A DNA stretch of 64,000 nt from Bedellia somnulentella (Eukaryota > Arthropoda > Insecta > Lepidoptera > Bedelliidae): assembly GCA_963576735.1 (NCBI GenBank), contig OY755191.1, forward strand, positions 9,081,608 to 9,145,607, in the 5' to 3' direction. The notes beneath the pieces were generated by a model. That model saw only the letters and a program-made list of their open reading frames with translations, did not search any database and was not told the origin of the DNA. This document shows, piece by piece, positions 55,088-64,000 of this stretch; position 1 is the first letter of the stretch; each line of letters starts with the position of its first letter. The position numbers and the translations under genes are program-made.

Positions 55088-55204
55088 TAATATAGGAGGA
55101 CTGCCAGTGCCATTAGGATTGCTATGGGCGGCTGGGAGCTGCTCGTTGAGCAGTAGCAAAGCGTATTGTATGCGGTACTGAGCAACGGGTGCGCCATCTA
55201 ATAC

Positions 55205-55245
55205 CGAGTAACGAAACGTTACATATGAATCCGTTTCGTTACTCG
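55205..55245. repeat. Perfect 14-bp inverted repeat
   Basis: CGAGTAACGAAACG (55205-55218) and its complement (55232-55245). Related CGAGTAACG motifs recur at about 55518-55546, so it may belong to a decayed palindromic element spanning about 55200-55560. Confidence 0.6.
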
Positions 55246-55964
55246 TTTTGATGCTTAGCATGTAATGTAAAAGTATGTTTTTTTTTACTACAATTTAACG
55301 ACATTGCTAGTTTAATTGCCGAAGCTACCCCGTAGTATGAGGAGTGTGAGAGCAAGTATGTCATGTGAGAAGTGAGATACTGACAGATTTTGTACGAGCA
55401 AAGCAATCTTTTAGTTTTACGCGCTCTCACAAGCCTCATGCTACTAGTGCTGTACGCATACGAAATACGATACGATTTGATTCGTTGCTGTAGCATGTTA
55501 TTATGAGGCATCAAGCAACGAGTAACGTAACGATACGATAGTAACGAGTACTAATAGTACCGAATAAATATGGGTAGGTTTTTTTCGTTACTCTTACAAG
55601 CTCTAATGCGCGCAACCTGGGGGTTGTTGTTGTCCATTTCGACTTGGGATTAGCCAAGAGAAAATGGATATCATCGATGTCAACAAGACAACTTAGTAGA
55701 AATTATTACTCAAAATTCAACAGATAACATGCAAATAGTTCAAGGGTCTGTTTCACAATATCTGGATAAGTTCTGCATAAATCATAAAACTGAGGGTATT
55801 CTTTGAAACAGACGCTGAACCTATTTCTCTAGCAGTAATGCTGATTGGAACGAAAAAATCGGAGATTTAACGAAACTGAGATTAATATGAATAAATAATG
55901 CAGGCAATGTAAAGTATAGAAGTAGGGAAACTGGCAGATTATGACAGGATACGCAGATGGTAAC
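55246..55964. other. Intergenic, possible decayed palindromic element, no gene
   Basis: Apart from recurring CGAGTAACG/GCATCAAGCAACG motifs, nothing is recognised. Confidence 0.35.
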
Positions 55965-56250
55965 TCAACTCAAACGTTTACGGCGTATATCCCCGAAGGG
56001 GTAAGCAGTAGTACTAATACTTCTGAACATCAAGTGAAACGGGGCAGGCCTATCGCTGTTTCGTACGAATACACTATCACATGACCAAGTACAACTCAGC
56101 CGTGTAGGTTTCTCCGATGTTTTCCCTCACCGTTAAATATAATTATCGCAAAAGGTAGGCAGAGGTACTTCTTAACATCACATGACATTGTCACCTGGTG
56201 TTCAGAGTACCCACGATTTTCTTGGACTGTGTACTCACGTGATAGGAGGC
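55965..56250 (-). mobile_element. SINE-A copy, rearranged
   Basis: ACGGCGTATATCCCCGAAGG, CGAATACACTATCACATGAC, then a repeated partial body (GTGTTCAGAGTACCCACG at about 56200). It looks like two overlapping truncated copies; the head is missing. Confidence 0.5.
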
Positions 56251-56315
56251 CGGCCTAAGAAAAGAAAGAAAGAAAAGTTATTTATTTGTTTTAAAGGCAC
56301 AACAATTAACAATAT

Positions 56316-57235
56316 AGATAGATAGATAGATAACTCGTTTATTTATGTTAACATAACACCACATACAATATGAAAAACAATACATAAAGTGAAAAAAAAA
56401 CAATATTTTTAAACTTAAAATTAGTGCTATGGTTACACAAACTAGGTCCTAACTCAGTGCTTGATATTGCCAAGTGGCAAAACACTGGTTTTCAGTTAAG
56501 GCCTACACTACACTACACATAATTAAATAATATATAAACAAAAAAAAAACTGTGTCTGCCACATTTGAAGTAAACAAAATTAAATAAATAGTAAAGGAAC
56601 AGACAGTAAACTAAACAAATGCACAACAAAAAAATAAAAAACAATATCGTTTAAAATTATCTTTAAACATATTCGCTTAGTCTTAGAACATTAAATAATT
56701 AAAAGAACAAGAAAACAATATCAGTATTCACAAATTCTCAAGTAAAGGTTCACATGAGAAAACCAAGCAATACATTTATACATTAGTTATTTTTATTATT
56801 TACTGGAAGTTCACTTGCATGTCTGAGAAAGTCTTTGAGATATTAATTTTTTGTTGATTCAGAAGGAACGTTTTGTACTGTTTTTTGAAATTAATTTTTT
56901 TTAATATTTCACGCATTGGTGGAGGAATATTATTCCAACACTTAGTTGCATTGTAACGAAAACTTCCAGTAAAAGCTACAGTACGATGATGGATCAGTGA
57001 TAAAGGTGGGAGCAGGCTACGAACACAATAGAAACTTCCAAATGATGAATACTTCAATTTGTTAAAAAGATATTCTGGGCATTTGAACTTCATTACATCA
57101 AACATTAATGAAGCCATATGTAAGCGCCTACGGGATTCCATGTTAAGTGTAGAAGAACTATTCAGGTAAGGTGAGATATGACAACGTGGCGGTATACTAT
57201 GGGAAAATCTATAGCATGCATTTTGGATTCGCTAC
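56316..57235 (-). mobile_element. LINE 3' part with (GATA)n tail, 5'-truncated
   Basis: The tail GATAGATAGATAGATA (56316-56333) lies at the low end. The 3' UTR (56334-56595) matches 43213-43489, and coding sequence follows up to about 57235. A separate AAAG-rich LINE end is at about 56255-56300. Confidence 0.75.
56800..57235 (-). pseudogene. LINE ORF2 C-terminal fragment
   Basis: The reading frame extends upstream of the first Met to about 57235 (RIQNACYRFSHSIPPRCHIS). It continues MESRRRLHMASLMFDVMKF and SFRYNATKCWNNIPPPMREI, the C-terminal domain after the RT thumb in CR1/Jockey LINEs. RT motifs are absent. Confidence 0.7.
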
Positions 57236-57544
57236 AAGTAATAATACAAAAACAAAAAGCTACGAAAAACCAGTATGAACACTAAAATTTTTAAAAACAC
57301 ATATGGAGAAATAATTAAAAACAGATATCATTTAACTAAAGGCAACAGCAAAAAGGCAGTGACTCAACAAAAGTTGTGAGTTTTACCTCACAACACTGAT
57401 TTTCAGTCAGCGCCTACACCAGCGAAATCACAAGCTAAATATTAATGAAAAATTCATCTTTTTAACCTATAAGTCTTCAAGTATATATCGAATGCATTGA
57501 TATCTCGAAAACATCGATGAATGAATGATCTCTTCCCTTCCCTA
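57236..57544. other. Intergenic, no feature recognised
   Basis: Nothing supported between the LINE fragment and the promoter-like region. Confidence 0.4.
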
Positions 57545-57679
57545 AATTAAGCCCCGCCCCTCCGTCCGTGCGCATGCGTAAAGCCGCAATCTTGTTGTTA
57601 TTTTTCTAAATTACAAACTTTATTTATTGCTACATTTGCTGAAGTTTTAAATTGTAACGAAAACTTTTTAAAATATATA
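57545..57679 (+). promoter_or_regulatory. Promoter-like GC-rich patch with NRF-1/ewg-type site
   Basis: In otherwise AT-rich DNA, GCCCCGCCCC (57551-57560, GC-box-like) and TGCGCATGCGT (57569-57579, matching the palindromic NRF-1/erect-wing consensus) lie about 100 bp upstream of the ATG at 57680. A position typical of a TATA-less housekeeping promoter; the function is inferred. Confidence 0.5.
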
Positions 57680-57781
57680 ATGTCTTTAAATAAACAAGTA
57701 TTCGTTGGCAAGTTTTTATGGTGTGATACAATTAAAGAATTAAGAGTTTTGGATGGATACCTAGTGGTTGAAGATGGAAAG
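57680..57781 (+). CDS. Probable first exon of a guanine-deaminase-like amidohydrolase
   Basis: 34 codons: MSLNKQVFVGKFLWCDTIKE, then LRVLDGYLVVEDGK, with donor GTAAGC in phase 0. The pattern (xVFVGxF ... L-x-DGxLxVEDGK) resembles the N-terminal beta-strand domain of guanine deaminase, which converts guanine to xanthine and ammonia. The metal-binding HxH exon and all later exons were not found before the window ends, so either the first intron exceeds 6 kb or the later exons were missed. It could be another amidohydrolase. A promoter-like patch just upstream supports a real 5' exon. Confidence 0.5.
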
Positions 57782-58017
57782 GTAAGCAGGATATAGAAAT
57801 CTAGCCTTTTTAGAAGTTTAAATGTGATGCACTATTCCATGAAGATTATATTATGTTACTTTGAAAAGGAGAAACTATATTATTTTTAAACGGAAAAGTT
57901 GATGCGTATAAATTTAAATAATATTTGCCAAAGACTCTTTTATATGAGTTTATTTTAAATATAAATCTCTTTCTAATTAAACAAGTAATTGATGTTCTTG
58001 TATTTTTTTATAAATAT
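57782..58017. other. Start of the first intron, nothing recognised
   Basis: No feature in this intron part of the guanine-deaminase-like gene. Confidence 0.35.
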
Positions 58018-58160
58018 TGAATAGGCTGTGTTGTGTTGACTTAGCATAACAAATTTGTTTCCTTGAGTGTTGTACAAGGCGACTTAAAGTCTTTGGTTTT
58101 TTTAACAGTTTTTTGGGCAAAGTTGCTGTAACCATCTCCCAGTAGCTTCTATTGTACAGT
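58018..58160 (+). repeat. Repeat family B fragment, old
   Basis: GGCTGTGTTGTGTTGACTTAGCATAAC to AACCATCTCCCAGTAG in the family order (first half only), strongly diverged. Shortened here; see 17611-17852 for the good copy. Confidence 0.4.
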
Positions 58161-58482
58161 CTATTCATTACACAAAATCATTTTTTTCTAAATGTATTAA
58201 TATATGCTCTGTTGGCAAATCAAACAAAAAAATAATCAAACAAACTTTCAATAGTGGCTGCTAAGATTATATATAATTCTTTTTTGGTTTTATAGCTTTT
58301 AGTATAAGTAAATAGGTAGGTTCTAAATAATGCTACTTCTTCACTACTCTCTTTGTGTTATGCAAGAACACTATCTGAGTACATATATCTTGCATATAAT
58401 TTTGAGAAATTAAATTGGCTGGGTAGAAAAGCTCTTATTTTAGCGTAAAATGTTCCAATCCAATATTTAAGTTATCATAAAA
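58161..58482. other. Intron, nothing recognised
   Basis: No supported feature. Confidence 0.35.
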
Positions 58483-59480
58483 CTAGCTGACCCCACAGAC
58501 TTCGTACTGTCAAAAGTGTAGACTTTCACGTCGTCAAACTGAAATATTTAACTGACCTGTTGAGGGTCTCTGTCATGCGATGAGAAAAAAGGTGCTTTTC
58601 ATAGTGTCCTCACAATTTTTTCACTTTATAAATTTTAAGTTTATAAGTATAGTAGTTTCGGCTGAGCATTGATTCTTAGTCTGTTTAACCATTTCTTATG
58701 AAAATTATTGATCTCTTAATTTTTCTGGGATAAAAAGTGTCCTATTGTGTTAATTGGGATCATTATCTGGCTTCCTGTAAATTTTATTTTAAATACGTTC
58801 TGTGAATTAGTCTTCATTTAGCTACAAATACACAAACATCTAAACTTTCACATTTATAATATTAATAAGATAAGGCTTAAACATAAGCTTCTCGCGCAGG
58901 TGACCTCGCTCGCCGGCCAGCACCATGCACGCGTGTAAATTTTGTTACGGAGTAATTTAAAAATTGTATTATCTTCTAAGATGTTTATTTAAATTAAGTG
59001 ATGTCAAGGACAATTTTGTTCTCAAGTAAATACTCTCAATCAACAACATATTTATTTGGAGAATGATTAATATTATGTTGATAAAACATTATGGCAATTA
59101 TGCATTAAATTCGACCAAATTTATTTACCATAAAAATGGTTATGGTAAGTGAAACTTAAAAGTTAGACATATACTGTCGCGGGCATTTTTTTAGATCATT
59201 TAAAGAGAAATAATTCTTTAATACATTTTTTTTGGGTAACTTAAACTGTTTACGCAGCGCACACAACGGAAGCCTTAGTATGAATAATTATCCCCGTTTT
59301 TGCAACATTATTCGCTGATAGTTTGCTCCTGTTGGTCGCAGCGTGATCATATATAGCCTAAAACCTTCCTCAATAAATGGACTATGCAACACAAAAAGAA
59401 TTTTTCAATTTGATTGGGTAGTTCCTGAGATCCTAGCGTTCAAACAAACAAACTCTTCAGCTTTATAATATTAGTATAGA
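58483..59480 (-). mobile_element. Helitron-like element, family 2, long copy (998 bp)
   Basis: Minus strand begins TCTATACTAATATTATAAAG and ends GGGGTCAGCTAG; flanks are A and T. Its outer parts match 54034-54514, but it has about 500 bp more in the middle (about 58545-59050). Confidence 0.8.
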
Positions 59481-59514
59481 TTAAGCAATTTAAGTAAGAT
59501 TGCCTCCGACTGAC

Positions 59515-59830
59515 TGATTGCCTCCGTGGTTGTGCTTGCGCGGTCAAGTACTTGGCTTCAGCTACGGAGGTCTGGTTAAATTTGATTTGTAAGATTAAAC
59601 CCAGTCTGGAAGGATATTGCAGGCTTGAATCACCTAATTAACCGAAAATTATGATGATTCCGTGCTTCAGAGGGCATGTTAAGCCGTCGGTCCGGCTACT
59701 ATTACGGTGGTAGTCATTAGTGTGCCAACCCACAACTGGCCGGAGTGGTTGGACTAAGGCCAAATCATCCCATATAGGGTGGGCTCGAGTCCCTTGGTGG
59801 GGATGTATATATGGGCTGTGAGGTGAGGTG
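59515..59830 (+). mobile_element. SINE-D copy
   Basis: Head CTCCGTGGTTGTGCTTGCGC, body ATTCCGTGCTTCAGAGGGCA and GTAGTCATTAGTGTGCCAAC, end TCCCTTGGTGGGGATGTATA. Confidence 0.6.
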
Positions 59831-60599
59831 AAGTAAGATTATAGTTGTAAATAGCTTAAATTTTATTTATTTTATCATTATAAAAATTAAGCTCACTGTA
59901 GGTTTGTTTGCAACTTTATTGTGGCTAAAGTAAAGATTTTAAAGAATGTTATTTGTTTCAGTAAATAGAAGTAATAAAGATCTAAAAGTTAATACCTATT
60001 TATAATTCATCAGACTGTCAGTTTGAAAAATATCCCGCTTGCTGGATGTCATTTTTAGGGAACAAATTTTCTAATAAGCATATCTCAACAGAACAAATTC
60101 AGATCTAATTCTCTGAATCAAACATAAGTCTCCCAGATAGTTGATCCATCTGAGTGTAGACACATTTTAACGAAGTATACCTATAGTTGCTGCATTGCGG
60201 CATTTTTTTTGCTCTAAAACTTACATATTTCATTTACGTCTTGCAATCTATTTTAAAGTAAAAGGACTTCTCATCTATTGTGGATATTTGTCAGTTTGTG
60301 GTAATGTTTGTTCAACTTATTGTTTAATGTGCGATGAATATTTGTAGCCCTCTTGAACATAGAACATAGAATCAATTTAGTTAACAGAGTTTGATCTACA
60401 AATTAAATTTGTGAGTGTTCCCGGGAAATAAATCCAGAGAGATTGAATTGGGATCCGAACATTACCGTTAGACCATGGAGGCAGCCAATTATATTATGGT
60501 CATAATTATAGTAGTAACCTAGGGAGTAGTTTAAATGTAAAAACAGTTTGGTGAGTCTGATTATGAAATTTTTATTACCTTCACAGGCATACAAGTCGT
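59831..60599. other. Intron, mostly featureless
   Basis: A short SINE-D-like scrap may lie around 60395-60480 (ACAAATTAAATTTGTGAG). Nothing else supported. Confidence 0.3.
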
Positions 60600-61470
60600 A
60601 ATATTTTTGTATCTGTGCATATTAAGCCTAACCATTCTAAAGTTTTCTTAGTGATAACTCTGGACTCCAATCTCCAATGGGGACCCCACATTAGCTCACT
60701 AGCTGGCAGGCTTAGTAGTGCTGCATATGCCGTTAGGAAAATAAGACATTTGATAGATGTACAGACAGCTCGATTAGTTTATTACAGCTATTTTCATAGT
60801 GTAATGTCTTACGGTATTTTACTCTGGGGCAGAGCAGCTGATGTTGGTTCCATATTTATTCTCCAAAAGAGAGCAATAAGAGCTATATACAATTTGAGAT
60901 CCCGAGATTCCCTGAGGGAATTGTTTAAAACAATAAATATAATGACACTGCCATGTCAATATATTTATGAAAATATTATGTATGTAAGAAAAAATCAGGC
61001 CTCTTTTGTGAAAAATTGTGACAGACATAATCGAAACCTGAGAGACAACAATAAAATATCAGTACCAAAATACAGATTGTCAAAAGTAAATACATCTTTC
61101 ATGGGGTTATGCGTAAAAATGTATAATAAAATACCTGAGGACATTTTAAATTTATCAGAAACAAAATTCAAAGCAGCTGTTAAAAGAAATCTTAGTTCGA
61201 AAGCCTATTACAATGTCAATGATTACATTAATGATGAAGTGGCTTGGTGTCATCAGGGCTCTGTGCAGGATGTTTCCGGGCTAACACCGAAATTGTAATG
61301 GACGTAAAAAAAGATGTGTGTTGACGAGTTTCTTACGGGTTCTTCTCTCAACAAAACACCTTCCGAATCCGAAGTAAACTTAGTATTAAGTTAAAATTTG
61401 ACGTTCAAAAAACAAAGATTTATCTTTTTATTTTGAAATAAATGATTATTTTATTTTTTATTTTATTTTA
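60600..61470 (+). mobile_element. LINE 3' fragment (CR1/Jockey group), 5'-truncated
   Basis: Starts abruptly inside the RT thumb and runs through the C-terminal domain and a 3' UTR to a TTTTA-rich tail at 61440-61470. Same sense as the guanine-deaminase-like gene. Confidence 0.75.
60615..61298 (+). pseudogene. LINE ORF2 C-terminal fragment
   Basis: After VFLVITLDSNLQWGPHISSL the frame continues with VMSYGILLWGRAADVGSIFI and LQKRAIRAIYNLRSRDSLRE, then ends QDVSGLTPKL. It corresponds to the region after the FADD motif in the LINE at 24819-29967 but belongs to a different subfamily. No catalytic RT motifs remain. Confidence 0.75.
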
Positions 61471-61732
61471 ACCATATTGTAAAAAAATATTGATTTTAAT
61501 GTCTCTAACAAATGTCATTATTTCACAAGAAAACGAATGATTAGGTGCATAGATATCAGATGTACTTAAATAACAGTTTTATCGATGATGTCACCAAACC
61601 TACATATAGTAATAATATATTTGTAAGATAATTTTATCGATACATTATTGTCAATTGAACATAGTCAGTGTTGCTACGAAGATACCATTTGACCTAATTC
61701 TCAAATACTGGTATCGGCAATTGTAAAACTAA

Positions 61733-63388
61733 TTGCTTACAACTTTTTATGAGGAAAGTATAAAATCTGCTTGGTGTAAAACAACCAAGACTAATAATTT
61801 CTATCAAAATATACTTCAGACCAACTACAAAATTTTAGTTTTTACAGAAACTTGGTTAAATTCAAGCATTGCAAGCAGCGAATTGTTTGACTCCAGATAT
61901 ACAGTCTATCGCCGTGATCGTATTTGTTCTAAGGATGGTAAATTGGATGGAGGTGGAGTCCTAATTGCCGTATCCCGAGATATTCCTTCAACTCGTATTC
62001 AAAATTGGGAAACAGAATGTGAAGATATATGGGTATCTGTTCAGATCACCGTAAATAACGATATAAAAAAAATTATGTTGTGTGCTGTCTACCTACCTCC
62101 ACCAGTAAAGCTGAAGTCTTTGGAAACATTTATGGAGAACTTAGATATTGTTATGAATAAGAGTGATAATGTTTTGATCTTAGGAGATTTTAATCTAAGT
62201 TTTATTAAGTGGTCTACCACATCTCATAGTAAATATACAACTCCTAGCAATTACAATTGTAATTTAGGCTATGCGTTGGTGGATTTCATGAGTTTAAATA
62301 ATTTATACCAAAGTAACACCATACTCAACAAAGACAACCGTATTTTAGATCTCGCTTTATGTACTTTACCTGATATTGTTGTTTCTAAGCCCCTAGATAA
62401 TCTTAGCAAAATTGATCCGAAACATCCAAATTTACTTGTATCTATTCCTTTTTTAAATATCACGTATCTTCGTCCAAATATTCGTAGTGATTACAACTAT
62501 TATAAGACTGATTATCTTAAGATTAGATCCGAACTAAATCATATCGACTGGAACAAAGAGTTTTTACATTGTAATAATGTCGACACGATGATTTCAATAT
62601 TTTACGGTATTGTTCATAACATAATTGATAAACATGTCCCTAAACGCAACCCACGCAAATCTAAATACCCCAGTTGGTTCAGTATTACCCTTATTAAATT
62701 ACTAATGGAGAAGGAGAAAATAAGGAAAAGATATCGTAGATACAAAAATCCCCGTGATAAAATTGAATATAATATTTTAAGAGAACGCAGCCATCTACTA
62801 ATCGTTAATGATTATAAAAAATATAAAATACGAATTGAGACAGCTATTTCCTCCGATCCAAAAACTTTTTGGAAGTTTATTAAAGAAAAAAGGAAAAATC
62901 AGTCAACACTCCCTTCTGAAATGATAATGAATAACATTCTTGCCAATACGGGACCAGATATTGCTAACCTATTTGCTGATCAATTTGCTTCTGTATACCA
63001 AAGGCCCACAATCAATAACGAAAAAACCTCTGACAATGTATCAATAAATTATGATTATTACTTACTAAACTTTACTAATATAAGTTTTAGAGAACCAGAT
63101 GTACTAAAAAAAATTAAAGTACTCAATATTCATAAAGGTGCCGGTCCGGATGGCATACCACCTGTCTTTATAAAACGTTGTGGGGCTTCACTCGCCTTAC
63201 CGCTAGTCTTGATTATAAACCGCTCTCTTATAGACGGAAAATTTCCCGACGAATGGAAAAATGCAAGAATCGTGCCTGTATTTAAAAAGGGTAATGACAT
63301 GGAAGTTAAAAATTATCGTCCCGTTTCTATTTTATCTTGTTTTTCTAAGCTTTTTGAGTCCTTAATACTAGATATATTATCTCCATAG
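61733..63388 (+). pseudogene. LINE ORF2 first segment (endonuclease to RT fingers)
   Basis: 551-codon frame up to the premature stop. The metal and active-site motifs of an EEP endonuclease are visible (ETW, GDFN), and the LNIHKGAGPDGIPPVFIKR linker-to-RT region is intact. Confidence 0.8.
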
Positions 63389-64000
63389 TTAAATAAAATT
63401 TTATCAGATTATCAACATGGTTTTATAAAAGGGCGCTCCGTTCAAACTAATCTTGTCAACTTTATTTCAGACATTTCTTATGAAATGGATAAAGGTTGAT
63501 GCCATTTATACTGACTTCTCTAGTGCTTTTGACTTGGTGAACCACACATTACTCGTAAAAAAACTTAAATCACTTGGTATAAATAACCCGCTGTTACAAT
63601 GGTTCAAGTCGTATCTATCAAACAGATCTCAAATTGTTTCAGTGAATGGCTTTGACTCCAAACCCTATATCGCTAAATCAGGTGTTCCTCAAGGATCCCA
63701 CTTAGGCCCACTTCTATTTCTAATATTTATTAATGATTTAACAGCCGAAATAAAACATTGCAGCTTCTCTTTTTTTGCAGATGATTTAAAAATTTACAAA
63801 ACAGTTAACTCAATAATAGACGTAAATCTTATTCAGGATGATCTTAATAATATAAAAAAATGGTGTGACCGTAACAATATGTTAATTAACGCAAATAAAT
63901 GTTATTATATTAAATATACAAAAAAGAAATTACCATTTCCATCTTCTTACACCATAGGAAATACAAAATTAGAACAAACAAATGAAATCAGAGATTTGGG
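61733..64000 (+). mobile_element. LINE with endonuclease and RT (CR1/Jockey group), broken, continues past the window
   Basis: Endonuclease: ILVFTETWLNSS, GGGVLIAVSRDIP, VLILGDFNLSFIKW. RT: KNYRPVSILSCFSKLFESLI, then after breaks YTDFSSAFDLVNHTLL (motif A), [20 protein letters not shown] (motif B) and FFADDLKIY (catalytic). Defects: a TAG stop at 63386-63388 and a frameshift near 63495-63500. The first 20 or so codons do not match the usual endonuclease start, so the element is probably 5'-truncated at about 61780. The 3' part is outside the window. Confidence 0.85.

Noticed and set aside
1..64000. CRISPR array, operons, prokaryotic mobile elements
   Set aside because: Spliced genes, LINEs, SINEs and MITEs show eukaryotic nuclear DNA; the regular short repeats are microsatellites.
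61733..64000. Endogenous virus or LTR retrotransposon
   Set aside because: The RT has non-LTR motifs with an upstream EEP endonuclease; no LTR, protease, integrase or envelope was seen.

Overview
This window looks like nuclear DNA of an insect, most probably a moth or butterfly. The reasons are intron-rich genes with insect-type proteins, AT-rich non-coding DNA, and a very dense load of short interspersed repeats, Helitron-like elements and CR1/Jockey-type LINEs of the kind found in Lepidoptera. The species cannot be named from the sequence alone. No prokaryotic genes, CRISPR arrays or rRNA genes were seen.

Four host genes are supported. (1) 7558-16000 (+): the 3' half of a trypsin-like serine protease. 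Three exons carry the catalytic Asp and Ser; the exon with the catalytic His lies upstream of the window. The last exon is followed by three decayed tandem copies of its own 3' end. (2) 18193-39970 (-): a complete nine-exon PLP-dependent group II decarboxylase of the cysteine sulfinate/aspartate/glutamate decarboxylase family. It assembles to 485 residues with every junction in phase. (3) 45741-51812 (+): a soluble (ADCY10-type) adenylyl cyclase of about 1776 residues in four exons, transcribed divergently from the decarboxylase. (4) 57680-57781 (+): a probable first exon of a guanine-deaminase-like gene whose remaining exons were not recognised.

Most of the rest is transposon sequence, much of it nested with boundaries that can be read directly. 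1-2807 is a Helitron-like element carrying a SINE with an 11-bp target duplication and a hAT element with an 8-bp duplication, itself hit by a second SINE. 12639-15355 is a 2.7-kb element with about 283-bp inverted ends inside a protease intron. 22475-29992 is an inverted-repeat transposon whose right end is split by a 5.1-kb LINE, all in a decarboxylase intron. 53693-55087 is a Helitron-like element split by a second Helitron-like element exactly between A and T, with unoccupied sites in sister copies in this window. The right edge holds two LINE fragments.

The four host genes do not form an evident pathway. The main biological interest is in the gene structures (protease end-array, decarboxylase active-site variant, insect soluble cyclase) and in mobile-element anatomy, including inverted-repeat elements that carry a tRNA-like body. 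All family assignments rest on motif recognition by eye; no alignment or database search was run.
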